20,040 nucleotides of DNA from Chitinivibrionia bacterium (lineage in GTDB: Bacteria; Krumholzibacteriota; Krumholzibacteriia; WVZY01), in the NCBI GenBank assembly GCA_016208665.1, contig JACQXT010000073.1, positions 1-20,040 on the forward strand. Direction: 5' to 3'. A program made the translations under genes and the position numbers. The notes beneath the pieces are model-generated. The model was not told the origin of the DNA. It was given only the letters and a program-made list of their open reading frames with translations, and searched no databases. This document shows positions 14,419 through 20,040 of the stretch, one piece after another (the first letter of the stretch is position 1; each line of letters opens with the position of its first letter).

Positions 14419-14444
14419 CCGGCAAGCCCGCTGGAGGGTGATAG

Positions 14445-14792
14445 ATGGAATCGAAAGCCATAGCCCGAGATATAGGATATCCGGCACGCAAAGTTCGCCA
14501 GGTCGCCGATCTGGTTCGCGGCATGAGTGTGGAAAAGGCCCTCGAAGTCCTGAAATTCACGCCCAGAGCGGCGGCCGCGCCGATGAGCAAGACGATCAAA
14601 TCCGCGATGCATAACATGGTGAACCGGAAAGGCGGCACCGTTGAGGCCGAGGACATGAGGATTAAATCCATTTCGGTGGACGAGGGCAAGACGCTGTACC
14701 GCATACGACCGCGGGCGCAGGGAAGAGCCTACAGGATACGGAAGCGCAGCAGCCGCATCCAGGTGGTGCTGTCCCTGCAGAAAGAAGCATAG
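14445..14792 (+). CDS. rplV: 50S ribosomal protein L22
   Basis: L22 contributes a beta-hairpin to the exit tunnel. The product is 115 residues, typical. TGGAGGG at 14432-14438 supports ATG 14445. Conserved parts: [39 protein letters not shown] and the tunnel hairpin [16 protein letters not shown] near the C-terminus, with no duplication or deletion typical of macrolide resistance. Its strong ribosome binding site could support translation even if rpsS upstream is truly broken. Confidence 0.96.
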   Translation: MESKAIARDIGYPARKVRQVADLVRGMSVEKALEVLKFTPRAAAAPMSKTIKSAMHNMVNRKGGTVEAEDMRIKSISVDEGKTLYRIRPRAQGRAYRIRKRSSRIQVVLSLQKEA

Positions 14793-14811
14793 CCGTCAGG
14801 AGGACACGATA

Positions 14812-15483
14812 ATGGGGCAGAAAACGCACCCCGTTGGCTTGCGATTGGGCATCAACAGAACATGGGATTCCCGCTGGTTCGCCACCAAAGATTATTCCGA
14901 GTGGCTGAATGAGGACGTCAAGATCCGGAAGTACATCAAGAAGCGGCTGTTCAAGGCCGGCGTTGCGCGCGTGTTGATCGAACGTTCCAGCGGCAGGGCG
15001 ATCGTCAATATTTATACGGCGCGGCCGGGCATGGTCATCGGCCGGAAGGGCAGCGAAGTCGACATGCTGCGCGACGAGCTGAAGCACCTTTCGGGAAAAG
15101 AAATTCAAATCAACATCAAGGATGTAAAGAAACCGGAATTGAACGCCCAACTGGTCGCTGAACATATTGCGCTGCAGCTTGAGCAGCGCGTTTCCTTCAG
15201 ACGGGCGATGAAGAAGACGCTGTCCTCGGCCATGCGCATGGGCGCTCTCGGCATCAAAGTGAAGTGCTCGGGACGCCTCGGCGGAGCCGAAATGGCGCGG
15301 CGCGAAGGATACCACGAAGGCAGGGTGCCGCTGCATACGCTCCGGGCCGACATCGATTACGCGCGGGCGACCGCGCACACCACGTTCGGGTGCGTAGGCG
15401 TCAAGGTCTGGATTTATAAAGGCGAAGTATTTCCGAAGGATTTCAAGAAAGAGCTGGCGCAGTCCAGCGAGGGGGCCAAGTAA
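14812..15483 (+). CDS. rpsC: 30S ribosomal protein S3
   Basis: S3 lies at the mRNA entry tunnel and has helicase-related activity with S4 and S5. The product is 223 residues, within the family range. It starts [20 protein letters not shown], supported by AGGAGG shortly upstream. A type II KH domain carries the GXXG loop GRKG at residues 77-80. The C-terminal domain contains [24 protein letters not shown] and [10 protein letters not shown]. The start of rplP is only three bases past the stop codon. Confidence 0.97.
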   Translation: MGQKTHPVGLRLGINRTWDSRWFATKDYSEWLNEDVKIRKYIKKRLFKAGVARVLIERSSGRAIVNIYTARPGMVIGRKGSEVDMLRDELKHLSGKEIQINIKDVKKPELNAQLVAEHIALQLEQRVSFRRAMKKTLSSAMRMGALGIKVKCSGRLGGAEMARREGYHEGRVPLHTLRADIDYARATAHTTFGCVGVKVWIYKGEVFPKDFKKELAQSSEGAK

Positions 15484-15486
15484 CCC

Positions 15487-15906
15487 ATGTTGATGCCAAA
15501 AAGAGTCAAGCACCGCAAACAACAGCGCGGACGGATGAAGGGGCAAGCCACCCGCGGCGCAACCATCGAATTCGGCGAGTTCGGCCTGAAAGCCATGGAG
15601 CCGAAGTGGTTGACCAACAAGCAAATCGAAGCGGCCCGCGTGGCGTTAACCAGGCATATCAAGAGAGTCGGCAAGTTGTGGATTCGCATATTTCCCGACA
15701 AGCCGGTGACCGTGAAGCCCGCCGAAACCCGTATGGGCAAGGGGAAGGGCGCTCCCGAATACTGGGTTGCGGTCGTCAAGCCCGGGCGGATCATGTTCGA
15801 GCTCGAAGGCGTTCCCGTCGATGTGGCGAAGCGCGCCATGGACCTGGCTTCATCGAAGCTCCCCATCAAGACCAAATTCGTGCAGCGAGAAGGGCTGGAG
15901 GATTAA
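15487..15906 (+). CDS. rplP: 50S ribosomal protein L16
   Basis: L16 helps shape the A site of the large subunit. The product is 139 residues. It begins [22 protein letters not shown] 15493 is a possible alternative start, but MLMPKR is the common form and the GAGGGGG at the end of rpsC suits ATG 15487. The conserved [19 protein letters not shown] is complete, including the Arg region hydroxylated in E. coli. The end of the gene carries the GGAGG used by rpmC, so the two are closely coupled. Confidence 0.96.
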   Translation: MLMPKRVKHRKQQRGRMKGQATRGATIEFGEFGLKAMEPKWLTNKQIEAARVALTRHIKRVGKLWIRIFPDKPVTVKPAETRMGKGKGAPEYWVAVVKPGRIMFELEGVPVDVAKRAMDLASSKLPIKTKFVQREGLED

Positions 15907-15909
15907 GAC

Positions 15910-16173
15910 ATGAAACCGCATGAAATGCGCGAAATGACGCTCGACGAGCTCACGGTGCACATCGATTCGCTTGTCGACGAGCTGGCGAATCTGCAGATCA
16001 AGCTGCGGACCAAGCAGCTCGCCAATCCGTTGCGCGTGAGAGTGCTGAGGCGCGAAATCGCCAAGGCAAGAACGGTTGTCAGGGAAAAACAGCTGGGCGC
16101 CAAGCCCGGCCAGACGTTGAATCAGGCAACAGGCGCGAACGCCGCAAGCACCGACGCTTCCGCCGGACGGTAG
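15910..16173 (+). CDS. rpmC: 50S ribosomal protein L29 with a C-terminal extension
   Basis: L29 is a small helical protein beside L23 at the tunnel exit. The core is recognisable (MREMTLDELTVHIDSLVDEL, then IKLRTKQLANPLRVRVLRRE and IAKARTVVREKQ). At 87 residues it is longer than the usual 60-70: about 20 extra residues rich in Ala, Ser, Thr and Asn (KPGQTLNQATGANAASTDAS) follow the second helix. GGAGG inside the end of rplP lies about 8 bases before ATG 15910. Confidence 0.93.
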   Translation: MKPHEMREMTLDELTVHIDSLVDELANLQIKLRTKQLANPLRVRVLRREIAKARTVVREKQLGAKPGQTLNQATGANAASTDASAGR

Positions 16174-16210
16174 CGGACTCCGGCGCATGTGACCGATGCA
16201 GGGAGAAATG

Positions 16211-16468
16211 ATGGCCGAAAGAAAGTTAAGAAAGGTTTTTGTCGGCGTCGTCGAAAGCAACAAGATGGATAAGACCATCGTCGTTCGCGTCGACCGGCTG
16301 GTGAAACACAAGATCTATAAGAAATTCATCAAGCGGTCGACGAAACTTACGGCGCACGATCCCGAGAATGCGTGCAACATAGGCGACAAGGTGAAGGTCA
16401 TGTCGACGAAGCCGATCAGCAAACGCAAACGCTGGCGTCTCGTCGAGGTGGTCGAGCGCGCACGATAA
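16211..16468 (+). CDS. rpsQ: 30S ribosomal protein S17
   Basis: S17 is a primary 16S rRNA-binding protein of the 5' domain. ATG 16211 is chosen because AGGGAG (16200-16205) is correctly spaced and [14 protein letters not shown] is the standard N-terminus; the in-frame ATGs at 16196 and 16208 are poorer. This gives 85 residues, the family length. The OB fold is typical, with [33 protein letters not shown] and the C-terminal [13 protein letters not shown]. It is the last S10-group gene, and a 64-base gap with an inverted repeat separates it from rplN. Confidence 0.95.
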   Translation: MAERKLRKVFVGVVESNKMDKTIVVRVDRLVKHKIYKKFIKRSTKLTAHDPENACNIGDKVKVMSTKPISKRKRWRLVEVVERAR

Positions 16469-16483
16469 AATCGCGCATACACT

Positions 16484-16498
16484 TCGAATACGATTCGA
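16484..16498. repeat. Inverted repeat in the S10-spc junction
   Basis: TCGAAT (16484-16489) and ATTCGA (16493-16498) are exact reverse complements around the loop ACG. It lies in the rpsQ-rplN gap, where E. coli starts its spc operon. No T-run follows, so a terminator is unlikely; an RNA processing site or operator remains possible. Confidence 0.35.
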
Positions 16499-16532
16499 GC
16501 GTTGAAGAATTTGGGAAGAGCAGGTACACAAG

Positions 16533-16901
16533 ATGATCAAGGCACAGACAATACTTCGTGTAGCGGATAATTCCGGAGCCAAAGGCTTGCTCTGCATTCG
16601 AGTGCTCGGCGGAACGAAACGGCGATACGCCCGCGTCGGCGATGTCATATCCGTTTCCGTCAAGGTGGCAATTCCCGGCGGCGTGGTAAAGAAAGGCCAG
16701 GTTGCCAAAGCGGTCGTCGTGCGAACGAGAAAAGAGATACGGAGAGAAGACGGGAGCTACATCCGCTTCGACGAAAACGCAGCCGTCATCATAAACGACA
16801 ACATGGAGCCCGTGGGCACCAGAATCTTCGGCCCCGTGGCGAGGGAGCTGAGGGACAAGAAATTCATGAAAATCATTTCGCTCGCGCCGGAGGTGCTCTA
16901 G
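16533..16901 (+). CDS. rplN: 50S ribosomal protein L14
   Basis: L14 forms an intersubunit bridge and is the landing site of the silencing factor RsfS. The product is 122 residues, exactly the usual length, with [56 protein letters not shown] and [18 protein letters not shown] all conserved. It is the first gene of the spc group; only a weak promoter match is seen upstream, so transcription probably continues from the S10 genes. Confidence 0.97.
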   Translation: MIKAQTILRVADNSGAKGLLCIRVLGGTKRRYARVGDVISVSVKVAIPGGVVKKGQVAKAVVVRTRKEIRREDGSYIRFDENAAVIINDNMEPVGTRIFGPVARELRDKKFMKIISLAPEVL

Positions 16902-16959
16902 AGGGCGCGGACGGATGTCAGGGCATGCGAGATCCTTTACGATGGAATGGAGTTAGGCC

Positions 16960-17280
16960 ATGATGAACATCATCAAGAACGACACGGTCAAGGTTGTGTC
17001 GGGCAACCACAGGGGCAAAGTGGGCCGCGTTCTCAAAGTATTCCCCAAATCGAACCGCATCATCGTGGAAAAGGTGAACCTGATCAAGCGGCATACGAAG
17101 CGCCGGTCGCAGACCGAGCAGGGCGGGATACTCGAGAAGGAAGCGCCGATCCACATCTCCAACGTGATGCTCGTCTGTCCCAAATGCTCCAAGATGTCGA
17201 AAACCGGAACGGGAATATTGGCCGACGGCACAAAGGTCAGGGTATGCAAGTCGTGCAAGGAAATGATAACTCGGGAGTAA
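16960..17280 (+). CDS. rplX: 50S ribosomal protein L24, four-cysteine form
   Basis: L24 is one of two assembly initiators of the 50S subunit, binding the 5' end of 23S rRNA. The product is 106 residues. The KOW motif is near the N-terminus ([20 protein letters not shown]), followed by [18 protein letters not shown]. The C-terminal part has C73, C76, C96 and C99 (CPKC and CKSC), a zinc-ribbon arrangement found in many but not all bacterial L24 proteins. The start is ATG 16960, with ATG 16963 an equally plausible alternative. Confidence 0.96.
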   Translation: MMNIIKNDTVKVVSGNHRGKVGRVLKVFPKSNRIIVEKVNLIKRHTKRRSQTEQGGILEKEAPIHISNVMLVCPKCSKMSKTGTGILADGTKVRVCKSCKEMITRE

Positions 17281-17299
17281 ATCGCAGGAGCGCCGCACT

Positions 17300-17839
17300 A
17301 TGGTGAGGATGAAGAAAAAATACGTATCCGACGTGATTCCCGCCCTCAAGAAGGAGTTCGGGTTCACCAGCGTCATGCAGGTTCCCCGGCTCGAGAAGAT
17401 CGTCGTCAACATGGGCATGGGGGAATCCCTTCAAAACGCGAAACTGATGGACGCCGCCATGGAAGACATGGCCACCATCACCGGGCAAAAACCGAAGCTG
17501 TGCCGGGCGCGGCTGTCGGTCGCCGCGTTCAAACTCCGCGCCGGTATGCCGATCGGCTGCAAGGTCACGATGAGAGGCGACATGATGTACGAGTTTTTCG
17601 ACCGCCTCGTGAACATCGCCCTGCCGCGCATCAGGGATTTTCGCGGCGTGCCCGCCAAGAGTTTCGACGGGCGGGGCAACTACACGCTGGGCGTCAAGGA
17701 GCACATCATTTTTCCCGAGATCAATTATGACAAGATCATGAAGATCTTCGGGATGGATATATGCATCGTTACAACGGCAAGAACGGACGAGGAAGGCAGC
17801 GCGTTGCTCAAGCACATGGGAATGCCTTTCCGTAATTAG
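17300..17839 (+). CDS. rplE: 50S ribosomal protein L5
   Basis: L5 binds 5S rRNA and contacts P-site tRNA and the 30S head. The product is 179 residues, typical. AGGAG at 17286-17290 supports ATG 17300. Conserved parts: [74 protein letters not shown] and the C-terminal [15 protein letters not shown]. The next gene, rpsZ, starts 20 bases after the stop. Confidence 0.97.
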   Translation: MVRMKKKYVSDVIPALKKEFGFTSVMQVPRLEKIVVNMGMGESLQNAKLMDAAMEDMATITGQKPKLCRARLSVAAFKLRAGMPIGCKVTMRGDMMYEFFDRLVNIALPRIRDFRGVPAKSFDGRGNYTLGVKEHIIFPEINYDKIMKIFGMDICIVTTARTDEEGSALLKHMGMPFRN

Positions 17840-17859
17840 CACCAGTCTGTGAGGGAATC

Positions 17860-18045
17860 GTGGCAAAGAAATCGTGGATAGTATAATCGAAGAGACCGCC
17901 GAAATTCAAAGTTCGGGGATATAACCGCTGCGGGCGGTGCGGCAGGTCGCGGGCGTATCTCAGGAAATTCGGAGTATGCCGCATCTGTTTCCGCGAGCTG
18001 GCGCTGCAGGGCGAGATCCCGGGCATTGTCAAGGCCAGCTGGTAG
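17860..18045 (+). pseudogene. rpsZ: 30S ribosomal protein S14, short zinc form, with an in-frame stop
   Basis: The 62-codon frame 17860-18045 reads as a complete 61-residue zinc-type S14 from GTG (AKKSWIV) to TAG (IPGIVKASW), except that codon 9 is TAA (17884-17886). Homologues usually have Lys there, so one A-to-T change from AAA explains it. Everything downstream is well conserved: SKRPPKFKV, the zinc cysteines C24, C27, C40 and C43, and [18 protein letters not shown] at 17850-17855 is a well-spaced ribosome binding site. No ATG, GTG or TTG after the stop could restart a useful protein. TAA is the normal stop of rpoC, rpsL and fusA here, so recoding is unlikely. A base-calling error or very recent mutation fits best. 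Confidence 0.85.
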
Positions 18046-18058
18046 CAGTGATTGCGGC

Positions 18059-18083
18059 AGCCGCCGGCGGCGGCCGCGCGGCT
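18059..18083 (+). promoter_or_regulatory. GC-rich stem-loop between rpsZ and rpsH
   Basis: AGCCGC (18059-18064) pairs exactly with GCGGCT (18078-18083), and the interior is itself GC-rich and partly self-complementary. It lies in the 68-base gap before rpsH. In E. coli S8 (rpsH) represses the spc operon by binding mRNA near rplE, but I see no clear S8-site mimic here. Confidence 0.3.
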
Positions 18084-18113
18084 CACGCAGTTCAGTACAG
18101 GGGGCATTTCATT

Positions 18114-18512
18114 GTGACTATGACAGATCCGATTTCGGACTATCTGACCAGAATCAGGAATGCGAGCAAGGCTCGCCACGAGTACGTTGACATTCCCGCA
18201 TCGCGTATGAAGGCGGAGATGAGCCGCATCATGCTGGATTCGGGATTCATCAAGAATGTCCGCTACATCGAGGACGGCAAACAGGGCATGCTGAGGGTCT
18301 ATCTGAAATATGACAAGGACATGAAGAGCGTAATCAGCGGCATGAAACGAATCAGCAGGCCGAGCCTGAGAATCTATGTCTCCTCGAACAAGCTCCCGCG
18401 CGTGTTGGGAGGATACGGCATGGCCATCATCTCCACGTCCCAGGGATTGCTGCGGGATTCGGAGTGCCGCCAGCGCGGTGTCGGCGGAGAAGTGATTTGC
18501 GAAGTGTGGTAG
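18114..18512 (+). CDS. rpsH: 30S ribosomal protein S8
   Basis: S8 is a primary binder of the 16S central domain and a translational repressor of spc genes in E. coli. GTG 18114 (protein MTMTDPISDYL) is preferred because AGGGGG lies about 9 bases upstream; ATG 18120 would give 130 residues instead of 132 but is less well spaced. Conserved parts: MTDPISDYLTRIRNA, VDIPASRMK, KRISRPSLRIYV and the C-terminal GYGMAIISTSQGLL and GVGGEVICEVW. The open frame further upstream overlaps rpsZ and is not part of the gene. Confidence 0.95.
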   Translation: MTMTDPISDYLTRIRNASKARHEYVDIPASRMKAEMSRIMLDSGFIKNVRYIEDGKQGMLRVYLKYDKDMKSVISGMKRISRPSLRIYVSSNKLPRVLGGYGMAIISTSQGLLRDSECRQRGVGGEVICEVW

Positions 18513-18578
18513 CCCCGCAACCCGCACGGTCCGCCGGGGCGGCCGCGAACGTATAGCGGAAGGATCAATGGAGGAAGC

Positions 18579-19121
18579 ATGTCGCGCGTAGGATTGAAAC
18601 CGATCAAGATTCCGGACGGCGTTACGGTCGCGTTCGAACAGTCGAAGGCCACCGTCACGGGTTCGAAGGGAACGGTCACGAAAGAGTTCCCCCCGCAGTG
18701 CGATTTCCGTCAGGAGAACGAGCTCGTGTACGTATCGCGCCGCAAGGAAGACAAGCTTCACCGCTCGATGCACGGCCTGACCCGCACGCTGCTGTCGAAC
18801 ATGATGTTGGGCGTATCGAAAGGATTCTCGAAGCAGCTTGAAATCGTCGGAGTCGGCTACAAGGCCGAAGTCAAGGGGAAAGAGCTCATTCTGGCGGTCG
18901 GATATTCGAACCCGGTGCATTTCCGGATACCCGAGGGCATCAGCATTGAAACGCCGAGCCCCACTCAGATCATCGTCAAAGGCATCGAGAAGGATGCGGT
19001 GGGCCAGGTGGCCGCGAATATTCGTTCCATCAGGCCGCCGGAGCCCTACAAAGGCAAGGGCATCAAATACCTGGGCGAACATATTCAACGCAAGGCCGGC
19101 AAGGCAGCCGCCGGCGCGTAA
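18579..19121 (+). CDS. rplF: 50S ribosomal protein L6
   Basis: L6 lies near the GTPase-associated region of the large subunit and consists of two similar domains. The product is 180 residues, the usual length. It starts MSRVGLKPIKIPDGV, with GGAGG immediately upstream near 18570. The conserved signature region includes GVSKGFSKQLEIVGVGYKAE and, towards the end, IRPPEPYKGKGIKYLGEHIQ. A short Ala-rich C-terminus precedes the stop. rplR follows after 12 bases. Confidence 0.97.
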   Translation: MSRVGLKPIKIPDGVTVAFEQSKATVTGSKGTVTKEFPPQCDFRQENELVYVSRRKEDKLHRSMHGLTRTLLSNMMLGVSKGFSKQLEIVGVGYKAEVKGKELILAVGYSNPVHFRIPEGISIETPSPTQIIVKGIEKDAVGQVAANIRSIRPPEPYKGKGIKYLGEHIQRKAGKAAAGA

Positions 19122-19133
19122 AGGGATCGTGCG

Positions 19134-19505
19134 ATGAAAGCAAGAAACGAGAAACAATACAAGCGGAAGAGACGGCACCTCCGGGTGAGGAACAAGATCG
19201 TCGGAACGCCCGAACGGCCGCGGCTGTGCGTGTTCAGGAGCTCCCTGCACATCTATGCGCAGCTGGTCGACGATACGAGCGGGCATACGATCGCCGCATC
19301 GTCGAGTCTCAAACTGGGCGTCGTGCAATCGGAAGACAAGGCGAGCAAAAAAATCCAGCAGGCCCGGGAAGTGGGCAAATTGCTGGCCGAGAACGCCAAG
19401 GCAAAAGGAATATCCCGCGTCGTATTCGACCGCGGCGGCTATCTGTATCACGGACGCGTCGCCGCTTTGGCCGAAGGGGCCAGAAAGAACGGCCTCGAGT
19501 TCTAG
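19134..19505 (+). CDS. rplR: 50S ribosomal protein L18
   Basis: L18 binds 5S rRNA together with L5 and helps load it on the large subunit. The product is 123 residues. The basic N-terminus ([19 protein letters not shown]) leads to [21 protein letters not shown] and the C-terminal [21 protein letters not shown] and NGLEF, all typical. The ribosome binding site AAGGGA lies just after the rplF stop. rpsE follows after 45 bases. Confidence 0.97.
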   Translation: MKARNEKQYKRKRRHLRVRNKIVGTPERPRLCVFRSSLHIYAQLVDDTSGHTIAASSSLKLGVVQSEDKASKKIQQAREVGKLLAENAKAKGISRVVFDRGGYLYHGRVAALAEGARKNGLEF

Positions 19506-19550
19506 GGCCGTGCGGATCGAGAACGGCCGGACAAGGAGGAATCGTAATCG

Positions 19551-20040
19551 ATGGTGGCTAAACAGAGAGAAAGAAGAGGAGGTGGCGGTCCGGGAGCGCG
19601 GCCGAAGGGTCCCGAGTATCTCGAGCAGACGATCCACATCAATCGCGTCGCTAAAGTCGTCAAAGGCGGGCGCAGATTCAGTTTCAACGCGCTCATCGCC
19701 GTCGGCGACGGCATGGGAAAGGTGGGGATCGGGCTCGGCAAGGCGAACGAAATCTCGGAAGCGATTCGCAAAGGAACCGAATCGGCAAAACGCTCCATGA
19801 TCAGGGTGCCGCTCCTCGGCGGAACGATTCCGTTCGAAGTGCACGGGAAATTCGGAGCCGGATACATCGTGTTGAAGCCTGCGTCGCCCGGAACGGGCGT
19901 GATTGCGGGCGGCCCCGTCAGGGCGATCATGGAGTCGGCCGGCATCAAGGATATCCTGGCGAAATCGTTGGGCTCGAACAATCCTCATATCGTCGTCAAA
20001 GCGGCGATGCAAGGGCTCGAGAAGCTTGAAAGCGCCAAGG
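19551..20040 (+). CDS. rpsE: 30S ribosomal protein S5 (3' end cut by window edge)
   Basis: S5 works at the mRNA entry tunnel and in decoding fidelity. The frame runs from ATG 19551 to the window edge with 163 complete codons; S5 is usually 160-175 residues, so very little is missing. AAGGAGGA at 19533-19540 is the ribosome binding site; GTG 19554 is an alternative start. After a Gly-rich basic N-terminus come [38 protein letters not shown] (the double-stranded RNA-binding part), [20 protein letters not shown] and [15 protein letters not shown]. No obvious spectinomycin-resistance change is seen in the loop KVVKGGRRF. Confidence 0.95.
   Translation, partial: MVAKQRERRGGGGPGARPKGPEYLEQTIHINRVAKVVKGGRRFSFNALIAVGDGMGKVGIGLGKANEISEAIRKGTESAKRSMIRVPLLGGTIPFEVHGKFGAGYIVLKPASPGTGVIAGGPVRAIMESAGIKDILAKSLGSNNPHIVVKAAMQGLEKLESAK

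Noticed and set aside
16502..16530. Promoter-like TTGAAG, 17 bases, TACACA before rplN
   Set aside because: The -10 matches only three of six consensus bases and would place the transcript start at or after the rplN start codon.
17884..17886. Stop-codon recoding (TAA read as an amino acid) in rpsZ
   Set aside because: TAA ends rpoC, rpsL, fusA, rplF and others in the same window, so a general recoding is not possible and no local recoding signal is seen.
17808..20012. A 734-codon minus-strand open frame opposite rpsZ to rpsE
   Set aside because: It spans several genuine ribosomal protein genes on the other strand and looks like compositional shadow with no family resemblance.

Overview
The window is one stretch of the core transcription and translation locus of a bacterium, with every gene on the + strand: the 3' part of rpoB, rpoC, the str genes (rpsL, rpsG, fusA, tuf), the S10 genes (rpsJ, rplC, rplD, rplW, rplB, rpsS, rplV, rpsC, rplP, rpmC, rpsQ) and the first part of the spc genes (rplN, rplX, rplE, rpsZ, rpsH, rplF, rplR, rpsE). 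Gene order is canonical for Bacteria. I see no mobile element, tRNA, rRNA, CRISPR array or defence system. I also see no new multi-gene system; the interesting points are anomalies inside housekeeping genes.

The organism looks like a GC-rich diderm, probably from an uncultured or poorly sampled lineage. RpoC carries a long trigger-loop insertion of the type found in E. coli and relatives and absent from typical Gram-positives. S14 is the short four-cysteine form and L24 also has four cysteines. EF-Tu has an unusual four-cysteine cluster after its G5 motif. I cannot name the phylum from these features alone.

Layout: 1-2597 rpoB (5' cut off by the window edge); 2657-6712 rpoC; 6713-6982 a 270-base non-coding region with a good sigma70-type promoter, several inverted repeats and a perfect DnaA-box match; 6983-11371 rpsL-rpsG-fusA-tuf with a 210-base non-coding gap before fusA; 11368-16468 the S10 group, joined to tuf by a 4-base ATGA overlap; 16533-20040 the spc group, with rpsE cut off at its 3' end. 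The products build RNA polymerase, the two main elongation GTPases and the protein scaffold of both ribosomal subunits. Close spacing and the start/stop overlaps tuf-rpsJ and rplD-rplW point to coupled expression.

Four anomalies stand out. (1) Codon use changes abruptly inside rpoC near 3659, just after its most conserved stretch, suggesting recombination or an assembly chimera. (2) rpsS has lost about 20 codons and the reading frame. (3) rpsZ has an in-frame TAA at codon 9, with all four zinc cysteines still intact downstream. (4) tuf has a codon bias, with G in the third position, unlike all its neighbours. Two broken copies of normally essential genes, together with the rpoC breakpoint, mean that assembly or consensus error must be excluded before any biological reading.
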